NCBI GenBank assembly: GCA_000785145.2
Contig: JSZA02000029.1
Coordinates: 1 to 63,715, forward strand
Length of the DNA stretch: 63,715 nucleotides
Direction of reading: 5' to 3'
DNA from: Candidatus Thiomargarita nelsonii
GTDB taxonomy: Bacteria > Pseudomonadota > Gammaproteobacteria > Beggiatoales > Beggiatoaceae
Shown: in pieces, positions 53,542 through 63,510 of the stretch
Layout of the letters: each line of letters opens with the position of its first letter
Numbering within the stretch: the stretch's first letter is position 1
Notes under the pieces: model-generated
Databases searched by the model: none
The model's input: the letters and a program-made list of their open reading frames with translations, nothing else
What the model was told of the DNA's origin: nothing
Translations under genes and position numbers: made by a program

Positions 53542-54767
53542 CAGTCAGTCACCCTTTCTGGTTCAGGTTTAGTCTCATCCCACTTGGAATACCAAGGCAT
53601 TAATAAGAAAAATGCAAAATATATCACAGAAAATATCTGTGCAAAGAGCGTTGTCGTCGGCGTGACTGTTTGCATACCTAAGTAGCCCAGTCCAAAAAAG
53701 CTAATCACAAACAAGGCTAAAGCCGATTTGAATATCCAACCTTTATAGCGAATCGACTTAACTGGACTCCGATCCAGCCAAGGAAGGAAAAACAATACCA
53801 CAATAGCACCACCCATCCCCATCACGCCAAAGAATTTATCCGGCACAGCACGCAAAATGGCATAAAATGGAGTGAAATACCATAAGGGTTCAATGTGTTC
53901 CGGAGTTGTCATAGGATCAGCGGGTAAAAAGTTATTCTTTTCAAGGAAATAACCCCCCATTTCTGGCGCGTAGAATACCACCACTGAAAAGATAATCAGA
54001 AAGACGGCAATTCCGACAATATCCTTAACCGTGTAATAAGGATGAAATGGAATACCATCTTTTGGTATGCCCGTTTTTGGATCCTTGTTTTTCTTGATTT
54101 CAATACCGTCTGGATTGTTAGAGCCAACTTCATGCAAAGCGATGATATGTACTACCGCTAAGGCGAGCAAAATAATTGGCATTAAAACAACATGATAAAC
54201 GAAGAAACGGTTTAAAGTGGCATCGCCAATCACGAAGTCGCCACGTACCCACACCGCCAAATCTTCACCAACATAAGGAATGGCACCAAACAGGGAAATA
54301 ATGACTTGTGCTCCCCAATAAGACATTTGTCCCCAAGGCAATAAATACCCGAAAAAAGACTCCGCCATTAAGCATAAGTAAATAAATACGCCGATGATCC
54401 AGAGGAGTTCACGCGGCTTTCTATAAGAGCCATATATCAAGGCTCTAAACATGTGCAAGTACACGATGAGAAAAAAGAATGAAGCCCCTATGGCGTGCAT
54501 ATAGCGGATCAGCCAACCATATTCGACATCACGCATGATATATTCGACAGACGCAAATGCCAATGCAGCATCAGGCTTATAATTAACAGCGAGAAAAATG
54601 CCCGTGAAAATTTGCATCACCAGCACCATCAAAGCCAATGATCCAAAGTAATACCAGACATTAAAATTTTTGGGGGCGTAATATTGCGCCAGATGCTCGT
54701 TCCACATCTTACTTAAAGGATAACGCGCATCAATCCATTCCAAACTGTCGGTCAGTATCTTACTCAT
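53541..54767 (-). CDS. petB: Cytochrome b of the bc1 complex
   Basis: The polytopic subunit, 408 residues, that oxidises and reduces quinone at the Qo and Qi sites. It has GSLALMVLVMQIFTGIFLAV, RYMHAIGASFFFLIVYLHMFR and YHVVLMPIILLALAVVHIIALH with the heme-ligand histidines, and the Qo motif PEHIEPLWYFTP (PEWY variant PLWY). It overlaps its neighbours by single bases, typical of petABC operons. Confidence 0.96.
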   Translation of the reverse strand: MSKILTDSLEWIDARYPLSKMWNEHLAQYYAPKNFNVWYYFGSLALMVLVMQIFTGIFLAVNYKPDAALAFASVEYIMRDVEYGWLIRYMHAIGASFFFLIVYLHMFRALIYGSYRKPRELLWIIGVFIYLCLMAESFFGYLLPWGQMSYWGAQVIISLFGAIPYVGEDLAVWVRGDFVIGDATLNRFFVYHVVLMPIILLALAVVHIIALHEVGSNNPDGIEIKKNKDPKTGIPKDGIPFHPYYTVKDIVGIAVFLIIFSVVVFYAPEMGGYFLEKNNFLPADPMTTPEHIEPLWYFTPFYAILRAVPDKFFGVMGMGGAIVVLFFLPWLDRSPVKSIRYKGWIFKSALALFVISFFGLGYLGMQTVTPTTTLFAQIFSVIYFAFFLLMPWYSKWDETKPEPERVTD

Positions 54768-55369
54768 TAAGCAGCTCCTTTATCTTGATCAATACCCACC
54801 AAAATACGGGTATCGCTGAGGTAAGTATGGGGAGGCACGACCAAATTAGTCGGTGCCGGTACGCCGCTAAACACCCGCCCCGCTAAATCAAAAAATGAGC
54901 CATGACAGGGACAGAAAAATCCACCTACCCAATCGCTGCCCAAATCATGTGGATCATTTTCTTTGACATAAGTTGGCGAACAGCCCAAGTGTGTACAAAT
55001 GCCTATCACCACCAAATATTCTGCCTTAATAGAGCGGTTTGGATTTTGGGCATAAGCGGGTTGCTGGTCAGTGACGCTTGAATCCGGATCACTCAATTTG
55101 GCAATCAAAGGATCCGACTTCAAATCAGCCAAGATTTTTTCAGTGCGCTTGACGATCCAAACCGGTTTACCACGCCATTCGACGGTCATTTGTTGGCCGT
55201 CTTCCAGTTGACTAATATCGGCTTCAACCGGCGCACCTGCTGCCTGCGTTTTAGCACTAGGTTTCAAGGAGGCGAGAAAGGGCCATACGGCAAAGCCGAC
55301 CCCTACCGCTCCAACAACCGATGTCGATGCCACCAAAAACCGGCGTTTACTTTTATCATCTACACCCAT
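54767..55369 (-). CDS. petA: Rieske iron-sulfur protein of the bc1 complex
   Basis: The [2Fe-2S] subunit, 200 residues. It has a twin-Arg-type start (DKSKRRFLVASTSVVGAVGVG) that acts as a membrane anchor. The cluster motifs are CTHLGC and CPCHGS. The ATG at 55369 has AGGA upstream; a frame start at 55399 is less likely. First gene of petABC. Confidence 0.95.
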   Translation of the reverse strand: MGVDDKSKRRFLVASTSVVGAVGVGFAVWPFLASLKPSAKTQAAGAPVEADISQLEDGQQMTVEWRGKPVWIVKRTEKILADLKSDPLIAKLSDPDSSVTDQQPAYAQNPNRSIKAEYLVVIGICTHLGCSPTYVKENDPHDLGSDWVGGFFCPCHGSFFDLAGRVFSGVPAPTNLVVPPHTYLSDTRILVGIDQDKGAA

Positions 55370-55580
55370 CTTTTCATTTCCTACGTTGGTTGCTAACAAA
55401 ATTTAGGTATCCGAACATGAGCATTATAACAATAATTAAATCCTAATATAAACCTATCGTACCGACTCACTGGTTTAACTTATTCATAACTCGCATATCT
55501 GTCACTAATTTGATAAGATATTTTTCTCATCTCTAATTTTCATAAAAAATTTATTAGCTATAAATACTTTCTATACACCA

Positions 55581-57959
55581 ATGCCTAAAAATAAAAAAAC
55601 ATCTCAGAATACATCCATTGAAACATTACAAGTCAATGCAGCAAAATTGCTAGCGATGGGTCGTTATAAAGAAGCCATTGAGAGTTATAAACGATTATTA
55701 AAAAAAGAACAGCGTGATGAATGGCAAACCGCACTCGCTAAAGCTTATCTGCGACGTGCTCAAAGCTTAGCCAACAAGGGAATGTACAAAGAAGCCGCCG
55801 TATTGTGGGAAAATAGGGAAAATTTATGCACCGATAAACAATCGCTCGATCAATATATCTATTGGCTCATTCGTGCGGGTCGTTATATTCGAGCCGTTCG
55901 GTTTTTTACTGAATCCGCTGAATATTTGACAGATAATGCGATACAACAATTGCAAGCCCAATTTGGCGCCTTACTGCTTGCGGGATGCAGCGATGTCATG
56001 GAGGAATTTCCTCAAGACACGCCCCTACTTAAACAATATGCACTTATTAGGAATGCACTACAGGCATATTTTCAAGGCGATAGCGTTGAGCTATTTCTGA
56101 AAAAAATACCCTTTCGCTCCCCTTATAGAGATTTTCGCCCTATTCTCAAGGCATTGCTTTTGATTGAAGTGGACCCAAACGCTGCCAATCAATTGTTAGA
56201 AAAAGTGCCCGCAGATTCAGTCTATGCACAATTTGCCGCCTTAGTACGCATAGTTGGGCAAGATAGCGAAACTCTCTTAACGACTTTGTCTAAACTCAGT
56301 GCACAAGAACAATTATTTATAGCAGGATTAAAAGGATGGGACAAGGAGCAACTTAATGTCATTTCCAAGTTGCAGACGGCAGCTAAACGAGATGGGAGCC
56401 CTAAAGCACTCTTAGAAATCGCCAGTCGAAATATTTTGGGTGACAACCGTCAATTTTGTCTCGCCCTATTGCCGATCTATCCCGCTGGTGTTAAATTTTA
56501 TGAAAAGAAATTTGGCTTATTGTCTGCCTTTGAAAAAAATCGCATCACTGCTCTTAACTATGAACGACAAGAACAAAGCGAGATGGCTGACAGATATTGG
56601 CGTTTATGTGTTGAAAATCTCAAACCAAGCAGTGATAACAGGCTAAAAGCTGCCTTAATTCTACGTCATTTGGTGGAACTGGCTGAAAGAACGGGAGAAA
56701 TATTTGATGACTACCAAGTGCCCGAGGATTTAGCAGAAAGCCTACGCCTGGATCCCGATGATAAAGCCAGTTATCTTAAACTTATTCAATGGTATAACCA
56801 CGAAAACGACATAAAGAACTATCATAAATGGGTTGAGACAGCCGTTAAACAATTTCCTCAAGATAGTGAGGTTTTATTGACTGCTATAGAATCTTCTACT
56901 CGTAAAAAAGCCTTTAAAAAGGCGGCGGCTTTTGCCAAAGCCCTGTTAAAAGTCGATCCGATCAATATCAAAGCGCGGCAGATCGCACGATTTTCCCATA
57001 TATCCCATGCCCGTAAATTAATCAAATTAGGCAAATATGAATTAGCACGTAAAGAGTTAAAGCAAGGGACACGTTTTGAAAAAAACAAAAATAGCGGTAT
57101 TGTTCAAATCAATCAAGGCTTATTAGAATTACAGGCTGAAGGAATTATTCAGCCTGTCACAAGAAAACGCTCAACAAGGCGAAAATCAAAAGCCAGCGAA
57201 TCTGATTTATTTGAATTACAACAGGCTAAAAAATATAAACTCAAAAATCAAAAAACGATTGAATTACTTCAAGAAGGCTTCAACAGTGGCGGTGGTGCTC
57301 TTTGTGGATTTTTTCGGATCATCGTTGAGACAAAAAGTCAGCAACTTGATCTGGCTAATATCCTGCCATTATTGCCCAAACTTGACAAAGACTATTTGCC
57401 CACTCAGCATGAAGTGTTAGAATTACTCAGCTTGATCAATGCCTATTCAGGCGTGACTTTTTTAACAGAGGCAGTGGCGCCACTGACAACATTGTTGCAA
57501 AAAGCCGCAAAACTTGACTTTTCTCAAGAGGAAATGCTCAGTATCTGTGAGTGTTTTAAAAAGCTAGAACATCATGGATTAGTGAGACAATTTGCGGAGA
57601 ATGCCCTAAAATGTTGGCCAGAACAGCCTGTTTTTGTATATTATCAAATATACAGTCAATCTCACTCAAAAAAAAGGTTTTGGCACATATCAAATTCAGA
57701 TATGGCTCGCCTGAATCATGCGGCAGATAAGGCGAGAGAACAAGGTGATCAACGTACTGCCATGATGATTGTAAAATTTTTAAATGGGATGAAGCCAGCA
57801 TCCTTTTTCAACCCCTTTGTTATGGATGATTTTGAGGATGATTTTGAGTCAGATATAGAAGCTTTAAAAAACATGGATTTCGATGATCTCACGCCAGCAG
57901 AAATGATAAAGCTTATCAATCACTTGAAAAAACTTGGCATCGAGATACCTGATTTATAA
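55581..57959 (+). CDS. Large TPR-type helical-repeat protein, first gene of a variant Hsp70 operon
   Basis: The 792-residue soluble protein has TPR-like motifs at the start (LQVNAAKLLAMGRYKEAIESYKRLL, then LRRAQSLANKGMYKEAAVLW) and further helical repeats (RLDPDDKASYLKLIQWYNH, FKKAAAFAKALLKVDPINIKA). An acidic C-terminus follows (DDFEDDFESDIEAL). No enzymatic motif is seen. It lies 24 bases upstream of a J-like gene, grpE and dnaK, so it may be a co-chaperone or client-binding scaffold for that Hsp70. No strong ribosome site precedes the ATG. Confidence 0.75.
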   Translation: MPKNKKTSQNTSIETLQVNAAKLLAMGRYKEAIESYKRLLKKEQRDEWQTALAKAYLRRAQSLANKGMYKEAAVLWENRENLCTDKQSLDQYIYWLIRAGRYIRAVRFFTESAEYLTDNAIQQLQAQFGALLLAGCSDVMEEFPQDTPLLKQYALIRNALQAYFQGDSVELFLKKIPFRSPYRDFRPILKALLLIEVDPNAANQLLEKVPADSVYAQFAALVRIVGQDSETLLTTLSKLSAQEQLFIAGLKGWDKEQLNVISKLQTAAKRDGSPKALLEIASRNILGDNRQFCLALLPIYPAGVKFYEKKFGLLSAFEKNRITALNYERQEQSEMADRYWRLCVENLKPSSDNRLKAALILRHLVELAERTGEIFDDYQVPEDLAESLRLDPDDKASYLKLIQWYNHENDIKNYHKWVETAVKQFPQDSEVLLTAIESSTRKKAFKKAAAFAKALLKVDPINIKARQIARFSHISHARKLIKLGKYELARKELKQGTRFEKNKNSGIVQINQGLLELQAEGIIQPVTRKRSTRRKSKASESDLFELQQAKKYKLKNQKTIELLQEGFNSGGGALCGFFRIIVETKSQQLDLANILPLLPKLDKDYLPTQHEVLELLSLINAYSGVTFLTEAVAPLTTLLQKAAKLDFSQEEMLSICECFKKLEHHGLVRQFAENALKCWPEQPVFVYYQIYSQSHSKKRFWHISNSDMARLNHAADKAREQGDQRTAMMIVKFLNGMKPASFFNPFVMDDFEDDFESDIEALKNMDFDDLTPAEMIKLINHLKKLGIEIPDL

Positions 57960-57983
57960 CCCAAGAATCGGAACAGAAGTTTG

Positions 57984-58310
57984 ATGAAAACGCCTTTTAA
58001 TATTCTGGGTGTCCCCGAGGATGCCACGGATAATGTGATCAAAAAAGCCTATTTACAAAAAGTGCGGCAATATCCGCCGGAGCGGGCACCGGAACAATTC
58101 CAAAAAATTCGTGCCGCTTTTGAGGCAATCAAAACACAAGAACAACGTTTGAAATACCAATTATTTCACCATGAACCACCTAACTTGGATGCTTTATTGG
58201 AACAGGCTTTGGAAAAAACGATGGGCAAACCACAACGCCCAACGGAGCAAACCTTTACACGGGTATTATTAGAAAGTTTGAATCGGCAGGCATTAAAAGA
58301 CTATGGATGA
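57984..58310 (+). CDS. J-domain-like protein lacking the HPD motif
   Basis: The 108-residue protein opens with a J-domain-like fold (PFNILGVPEDATDNVIKKAYLQKVRQ...FQKIRAAFEAIKT). Where DnaJ has HPD between helices II and III, this protein has YPPER (30-34). HPD is required to stimulate classical DnaK, so this co-chaperone must act differently or only bind. It overlaps grpE by eight bases. The ATG at 57984 is used; a TTG precedes it. Confidence 0.8.
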   Translation: MKTPFNILGVPEDATDNVIKKAYLQKVRQYPPERAPEQFQKIRAAFEAIKTQEQRLKYQLFHHEPPNLDALLEQALEKTMGKPQRPTEQTFTRVLLESLNRQALKDYG

Positions 58311-58950
58311 ATCCACCAAAGAAAAACTAATAGAGCAATTTCGTACATATTTAGACGACTACCAAGTGGATGAGGATAGCACCCAAAAAACAGACTTGTT
58401 TTCCCTATTCACCGAATTAGCAGCATTACGTAATGAAGTCAAATTAGAATCACGCCAAGTCAAAATGGCCTTGGACTTGTTCAAGAACAGTCTTGAAACG
58501 GCACAAACGGGTTATGATAAATTACATCAGGAATTCAAGCGTTCTAGCGACGAACAAGGCAACCATAAGCGTAAAACCCTGCAACCTCTACTATTGGGTT
58601 TTTTGGATATCTATGATCGTTTAGACGCTGGCATGAAAAGCCTTAATAATTATACTGAGAGGTCCTCATTCTTAACAAGATACTTTACTCAACGGGAACG
58701 TCGCCTCATTCAGGGATTGCAGGAAGGTCAAGCGATGACCTTACGGCGCACTCTTCAATTATTAGGGCGTTATCAAGTGCATCCTTTGGAGGTGCTCAAC
58801 AAGCCACTTGATCCACACACTATGTGGGCGGTTGATGTTGATTCCCAACCAAAGCTAGAAAACGGGATAGTGACAGAAGAATTACGCAAGGGGTTTATGT
58901 GGGATAAAGAGGTACTCCGCATTGCTGAGGTTAAGGTGAATAAAAAATAA
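58303..58950 (+). CDS. grpE: GrpE-family nucleotide-exchange factor
   Basis: The 215-residue protein has the GrpE plan: an N-terminal acidic helix, a long coiled coil (LFTELAALRNEVKLESRQVKM), a four-helix dimer region (LLLGFLDIYDRLDAGM) and a C-terminal β-domain (NKPLDPHTMWAVDVD, GFMWDKEVLRIAEVKV). It would release ADP from the Hsp70 encoded next. Sequence is diverged from ordinary GrpE, consistent with a dedicated partner. An R1 palindrome begins at the stop. Confidence 0.87.
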   Translation: MDESTKEKLIEQFRTYLDDYQVDEDSTQKTDLFSLFTELAALRNEVKLESRQVKMALDLFKNSLETAQTGYDKLHQEFKRSSDEQGNHKRKTLQPLLLGFLDIYDRLDAGMKSLNNYTERSSFLTRYFTQRERRLIQGLQEGQAMTLRRTLQLLGRYQVHPLEVLNKPLDPHTMWAVDVDSQPKLENGIVTEELRKGFMWDKEVLRIAEVKVNKK

Positions 58951-58973
58951 GTCCAAGATAAATCTTGGACTCC
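58951..58973. repeat. R1 palindrome between grpE and dnaK
   Basis: GTCCAAGATAAATCTTGGAC plus TCC directly after the grpE TAA, inside the operon. Confidence 0.85.
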
Positions 58974-58997
58974 TTTAAACCAACAAATGGAAAAATA

Positions 58998-60746
58998 ATG
59001 AGTGACATCATTGTAGGCATAGACTTAGGCACCACCAATTCAGAAATCGCTATTGTAGAAGATGGCAAAGTAACGCTTATTGAAGAGGCCGGGCGTAAAA
59101 TTATACCCTCTTTTGTCGGTATTAGTGAAAATAATGAAGTTTTAGTCGGTGAAGCCGCTAAAAACCAATATGTGTTATACCCTGAACGCACGGTCAAATC
59201 CATCAAACGCCTGATGGGAGAAGAAACCAAGGTAGAAATGGCTGAACAAGCTTATACACCACAAGAAATTTCTGCCATTATCCTAAAACGTCTCAAGGGC
59301 ATTGCCGAATCCTACTTAAAGCAGCCCGTTGAAAAAGCCGTTATCACCGTTCCTGCCTACTTCTCCGACGCGCAACGTCAAGCCACCCGCGAGGCTGGCG
59401 AAATTGCTGGATTAGATGTCGTCAGAATGATCAATGAGCCGACGGCTGCCGCTCTCTCTTATGAGGCGGATCAAAAAGCGCACAAACGTATTTTAGTTTA
59501 CGATTTGGGTGGTGGTACTTTTGATGTGTCAGTCGTCAGTATTGAAGACGATGTGGTAGAAGTGCTCGCCAGTCATGGCAATAACAAATTAGGCGGTGAT
59601 GACTTTGACCAAAAAATCATCGACCATATTGTCAAATACATCAAAGAAAACTCAAAGGTGAATATCCAAGCCTCACGTAAAGCGATGGCGCGTATCAATC
59701 GCGCCGCTGAGGAGGCAAAACGGGCATTGTCTGATCAACCCTTTGTGACAATTGAAGAAGAATACCTAGACGAGCATGAAGGAGTGCCGCTTCATCTCTC
59801 TCTGGAATTGGCTCGACTGGACTACGAAGAATTGATTATCGATTATATTGACGAAACGTTGGAAGCTGTACACATTGCCCTTAACGGTGCCAATCTCACC
59901 GCTTCTGATATTGATGAAATTCTACTGGTTGGCGGAAGTACTCGCACCCCGATTGTGAGTGATCGTTTGGCAGAAGAATTTAATTTACAACCTCGTCTTG
60001 ATGTGGATCCCGACTTATGCGTTGCGAGCGGTGCCGCGATTCAGGCTGCCATGATTGCTGGAACGGATGTCTCCGCGTCGGCTGTTTTAGTCGATATTAC
60101 GCCCTATACCTACGGTACCAGTGCCATTGGTGAACTTCATGGAGATTGGTATCCTCACAAATATGTCCCGATCATTCATAAAAACAGTGCCCTTCCTTTG
60201 ACGAAAAGCGAAGTTTTCTACACCATGAGGGACAATCAAGAGGCGGTGGAAGTCAAAATTTTTCAAGGTGAAAAACATGATGCATTAGATAATATCCAAA
60301 TTGGCGAATTTTTGGTGGAGGGACTCAGTAGAGTCCCACAAGGCAATCCAATTTTACTTTCATTAGATTTGGATTTAGACGGCATTTTACATGTATCAGC
60401 CAAAGAAAAAAACACGGGATTAGAAAAATATATCGTTATCGACAATGTTATTTCTCGGTTTGAAGAAGCAGAAATGGAGGCGGCTAAAGAGCGCATTCAG
60501 GAAATTTTCGGTGAAGAACGGACTGTGGTTGTCGATAAGGAGGCTGACGCTCACCATGCTGTCGTCCAAGCGCGTGCTTTGATAGAAAAGGCTCAGCGCA
60601 TGTTAGAAGATGCTTCTCCCGAAGATCGGGAAGATATGGTCAATGTGATTGAGGTCATCAGTGATGTTATTGTTAACGAAGATTTTGCAGCACTCAAGGA
60701 GCCGATGGATCAATTGTCTGATATTCTTTACTATTTGGAGACATGA
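58998..60746 (+). CDS. Hsp70 (DnaK-family) chaperone, operon-specific paralogue
   Basis: An ATP-dependent chaperone of 582 residues, shorter than canonical DnaK (about 640). ATPase motifs are GIDLGTTNS, VPAYFSDAQRQATREAGEIAG, NEPTAAALSY, DLGGGTFDVS and LLVGGSTRTPIV. The substrate-binding half (DITPYTYGTSAIGEL...FYTMRDNQEAVEVKIFQGE) is present, but the lid is short and the EEVD-like tail is absent. The ATG at 58998 starts MSDIIVGIDLG; a frame start at 58965 would translate the R1 repeat. Because of its unusual partners it is probably not the housekeeping dnaK. Confidence 0.92.
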   Translation: MSDIIVGIDLGTTNSEIAIVEDGKVTLIEEAGRKIIPSFVGISENNEVLVGEAAKNQYVLYPERTVKSIKRLMGEETKVEMAEQAYTPQEISAIILKRLKGIAESYLKQPVEKAVITVPAYFSDAQRQATREAGEIAGLDVVRMINEPTAAALSYEADQKAHKRILVYDLGGGTFDVSVVSIEDDVVEVLASHGNNKLGGDDFDQKIIDHIVKYIKENSKVNIQASRKAMARINRAAEEAKRALSDQPFVTIEEEYLDEHEGVPLHLSLELARLDYEELIIDYIDETLEAVHIALNGANLTASDIDEILLVGGSTRTPIVSDRLAEEFNLQPRLDVDPDLCVASGAAIQAAMIAGTDVSASAVLVDITPYTYGTSAIGELHGDWYPHKYVPIIHKNSALPLTKSEVFYTMRDNQEAVEVKIFQGEKHDALDNIQIGEFLVEGLSRVPQGNPILLSLDLDLDGILHVSAKEKNTGLEKYIVIDNVISRFEEAEMEAAKERIQEIFGEERTVVVDKEADAHHAVVQARALIEKAQRMLEDASPEDREDMVNVIEVISDVIVNEDFAALKEPMDQLSDILYYLET

Positions 60747-61003
60747 TGGAACGTTGTCCGGTATGCAAGGCGCGTCTTAAAGCAGACACAGATAACTGCT
60801 CCCGTTGCAGCACTGATCTGTCAATGCTACTGTGCATTGAAAATCAAGCCAAAAACTTTTTTTATCATGCGCTTGCTCGTTTTGAATCTGACGATTTGAG
60901 TGCTGCCACGCGGGCAGTGGAGCAATCTCTTGATTTAAAAAGAGAGCCCCTGACATTGGCGTTGCAGGGCTTTATTGCTAGCCGCAAATCTGTTAATCAT
61001 TAG
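60746..61003 (+). CDS. Small zinc-ribbon protein, last gene of the Hsp70 operon
   Basis: An 85-residue protein with an N-terminal zinc ribbon CPVCKA...CSRCSTDL (two CxxC pairs) and a C-terminal helical hairpin like one TPR (NFFYHALARFESDDLSAATRAVEQSL). Overlaps the dnaK stop. The ATG at 60746 lies five bases after GGAG; an ATG one codon earlier is too close. Probably an adaptor or client-recognition factor of the Hsp70 machine. Confidence 0.72.
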   Translation: MERCPVCKARLKADTDNCSRCSTDLSMLLCIENQAKNFFYHALARFESDDLSAATRAVEQSLDLKREPLTLALQGFIASRKSVNH

Positions 61004-61026
61004 ACCGAAAAAAAAATGTGCAAGGG

Positions 61027-61333
61027 AAAAGTTGTTTCGGGAATGGAGCGTAGCGGATTTCCCGAAACAACCCGACTGCGGATTTCCCGAAACAAACCGA
61101 CAAGATACGCCTTGAAGGTTTCGGGAAATCCGCTCCGCTCCATTCCCGAAACAACGACAAATAACTGAAAAGTTGTTTCGGGAATTTCGCTCCGCGGATT
61201 TCCCGAAACAACGACAAATAACTGAAAAGTTGTTTCGGGAATTTCGCTCCGCGGATTTCCCGAAACAACGACAAATAACTGAAAAGTTGTTTCGGGAATT
61301 TCGCTCCGCGGATTTCCCGAAACAACAAAACCG
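61027..61333. repeat. TTTCGGGAAT repeat array, including three 57-bp tandem units
   Basis: Two variant TTTCGGGAATGGAGCGTAG elements (61032-61075 and 61118-61155) are followed by three tandem units starting CGACAAATAACTGAAAAG at 61155, 61212 and 61269, an exact 57-base period. Each holds a GTTGTTTCGGG/CCCGAAACAAC stem. Overlapping reading frames of 120-155 codons here are repeat translation. Confidence 0.9.
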
Positions 61334-61374
61334 ACAAAAAATGTGCAAGGTACGCCTTGCACTCCAAATCCGTA

Positions 61375-62037
61375 ATGAAACTACTAGCCATTGATACCAC
61401 CACAGATGCCTGCTCTTGTGCCTTATACCTAGACGGAGACATACAAGATCGCTCTGTCATTGCCCCTCGTCAACACACGGCGCTTATTTTACCGATGGCA
61501 GATGAATTGTTGCATGAAGCCGGTTTGAAACCATCCCAATTAGAGGGTGTCGCCTTTGGGCGTGGTCCCGGCAGCTTTACTGGTTTACGCATCGCCAGCG
61601 GCGTAGCCCAAGGCATCGCTTTTGCCGCCGACATACCCGTTGCACCCATCTCCTCCTTAGCCGCCTTAGCGCAAGCTGCTTACATTGAAAACGGTGCTGA
61701 AAAAGTCTTAGCCGCTATTGATGCTCGCATGAGTGAAATTTATTGGGGATGTTATATTATTGATAAACAAGGCATCATGCGACTTGAAGGTATCGAGAAT
61801 GTCGGTGCGCCAGATAAAATTAATTTAGCCAGTAGAGAACAATGGTATGGCGTAGGCAGTGCTTGGACTCTTTATGCCGAAAAATTGGGAGTGCAACACT
61901 ATCAAGGCGATAGATACCCACAAGCCCGTGCCATGATTCCACTCGCCTTAGCCGCTTTTTTTGAGGGACAGGTTGTCAGTGCAGAAAATGCTTTGCCTGT
62001 CTATTTGCGTAATCAAGTAGCCGCACGTCCAAGATAA
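61375..62037 (+). CDS. tsaB: tRNA N6-threonylcarbamoyladenosine synthesis protein TsaB
   Basis: TsaB scaffolds the TsaD/TsaE complex that makes t6A at position 37 of ANN-decoding tRNAs. Its 220 residues have LLAIDTTTDACSCALY, FGRGPGSFTGLRIASGVAQGIAF, AIDARMSEIYWG and the closing PVYLRNQVA. The ATG at 61375 begins the conserved N-terminus. The last residues RPR-stop are contributed by an R1 palindrome. der follows 30 bases later. Confidence 0.94.
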   Translation: MKLLAIDTTTDACSCALYLDGDIQDRSVIAPRQHTALILPMADELLHEAGLKPSQLEGVAFGRGPGSFTGLRIASGVAQGIAFAADIPVAPISSLAALAQAAYIENGAEKVLAAIDARMSEIYWGCYIIDKQGIMRLEGIENVGAPDKINLASREQWYGVGSAWTLYAEKLGVQHYQGDRYPQARAMIPLALAAFFEGQVVSAENALPVYLRNQVAARPR

Positions 62038-62049
62038 ATCTTGGACTCC
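62027..62049. repeat. R1 palindrome supplying the tsaB stop codon
   Basis: GTCCAAGATAAATCTTGGAC plus TCC. The frame reads CGT-CCA-AGA-TAA through it. Confidence 0.85.
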
Positions 62050-62067
62050 TTATAATAAAATAATATC

Positions 62068-63453
62068 ATGCTTCCCACAATCACCATCGTAGGCCGTCCC
62101 AATGTCGGCAAATCCACACTATTCAATGCCTTAACAAAAACCCGTGACGCTTTAGTTGCTGATCAACCCGGCTTAACCCGTGACCGAAAAATAGGTCGAG
62201 GGCGCATCGGTGGGCGCGATTATTGGCTCATTGATACCGGCGGACTCAGTGAAGAAGGCGAACCTATACTTGAACACATTACTGAACAAGCTTTGTTAGC
62301 TGTACAAGAAGCCGATTGTGTACTTTTTCTGGTTGATGGTCGCGCCGATTTAAGTGCAGCCGATGAAAGCATCGCTCAAAATTTGCGCCGATTTAATACT
62401 TCAATTCATCTTGTTATCAATAAAACGGAAGGCTTGCAAAAAGAAATAGTCAGTGCTGAATTTCATCGGCTCGGATTCGGAGAAATTCACGCGATTTCTG
62501 CCGCCCACCGACGGGGTATTGATACTTTGATGGAAAAAGTCTTATCAGCTTTCCCTCAAATGCCGCCGGAGAATTCTCCCGACGGTATAAAAGTCGCTCT
62601 CATAGGTCGCCCCAATGTCGGTAAATCCACCCTGGTTAATCGCATGTTAGGCTACGAGCGTGTCATCACCTATGATCAACCGGGTACCACCCGCGATAGC
62701 ATTTTCATCCCTTTTGAGCGCGAAGGGCAATTATATACATTGATAGACACCGCCGGCGTGAGACGACGCTCTAAAGTTTTTGAAACGATAGAAAAATTCA
62801 GCGTCATTAAAGCTTTACAAGCGATTGAAGCCGCCAATGTTGTGATTATGCTATTGGATGCCCGCGAAGGTATGACTGATCAAGATGCCAATTTACTCGG
62901 TAATATCGTTGACGCTGGGCGAGCCTTAGTCATAGCCGTCAACAAATGGGATGGCTTAGAACAGTCTCAGCGGGAACAAGTGCGCTATAATTTGAGCCGA
63001 AAACTACATTTTATTGATTTTGCCAAAATTCACACTATTTCAGCATTGCATGGTAGCGGCGTAGGCAACTTATTTGGCTCAGTCAAAGCGGCTTGGCAGG
63101 CTGCCCATCGACAAATCAAGACGCCGCGCTTAAACAAAATTTTGCAAGATGCTGTCATGGCACACCCACCGCCGCTGATACGTGGCAGACGGGTTAAATT
63201 GCGCTATGTACATCAAGGCGGACATAATCCACCGCTATTTGTCATTCATGGTAATCAAGTGAATTCTCTGCCTGGTGCATATAAACGCTATTTAATCAAT
63301 AGCTTCCGAGAAGCCTTTGAGCTGGATGGGACGCCGATAGGTTTGGACTTTAAACAGACTAAAAATCCTTATGAAGGCCATAAAAATACGTTGACGCCGC
63401 GCCAACGTAAAAAACGTCAACGTTTGATGCAGCATGTGAAGAAAAAGAAATAA
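62068..63453 (+). CDS. der: Ribosome-assembly GTPase Der (EngA)
   Basis: A double GTPase needed for 50S subunit maturation. Its 461 residues carry two G domains: [21 protein letters not shown] and then [29 protein letters not shown]-like C-terminal domain ([27 protein letters not shown]) and a basic tail follow. The start is close to the tsaB stop, with an R1 palindrome in between. Confidence 0.97.
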   Translation: MLPTITIVGRPNVGKSTLFNALTKTRDALVADQPGLTRDRKIGRGRIGGRDYWLIDTGGLSEEGEPILEHITEQALLAVQEADCVLFLVDGRADLSAADESIAQNLRRFNTSIHLVINKTEGLQKEIVSAEFHRLGFGEIHAISAAHRRGIDTLMEKVLSAFPQMPPENSPDGIKVALIGRPNVGKSTLVNRMLGYERVITYDQPGTTRDSIFIPFEREGQLYTLIDTAGVRRRSKVFETIEKFSVIKALQAIEAANVVIMLLDAREGMTDQDANLLGNIVDAGRALVIAVNKWDGLEQSQREQVRYNLSRKLHFIDFAKIHTISALHGSGVGNLFGSVKAAWQAAHRQIKTPRLNKILQDAVMAHPPPLIRGRRVKLRYVHQGGHNPPLFVIHGNQVNSLPGAYKRYLINSFREAFELDGTPIGLDFKQTKNPYEGHKNTLTPRQRKKRQRLMQHVKKKK

Positions 63454-63465
63454 TTTGTCTCACGC

Positions 63466-63499
63466 AAAATCCTATTTCTTAAAGAAATAGGATTTTTTT
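63466..63499. terminator. AATCCTATTTCTT hairpin after der
   Basis: AAATCCTATTTCTT/AAGAAATAGGATTT followed by seven Ts, 13 bases after the der stop. Confidence 0.6.
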
Positions 63500-63510
63500 G
63501 AGTCCTAAAA

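Noticed and set aside
60935..61460. Three overlapping minus-strand reading frames of 120-155 codons with repeated SGNPRSEIPETTF-like segments
   Set aside because: They are translations of the 57-bp tandem repeat array, whose period is a multiple of three. They overlap real genes on both sides and have no ribosome site.
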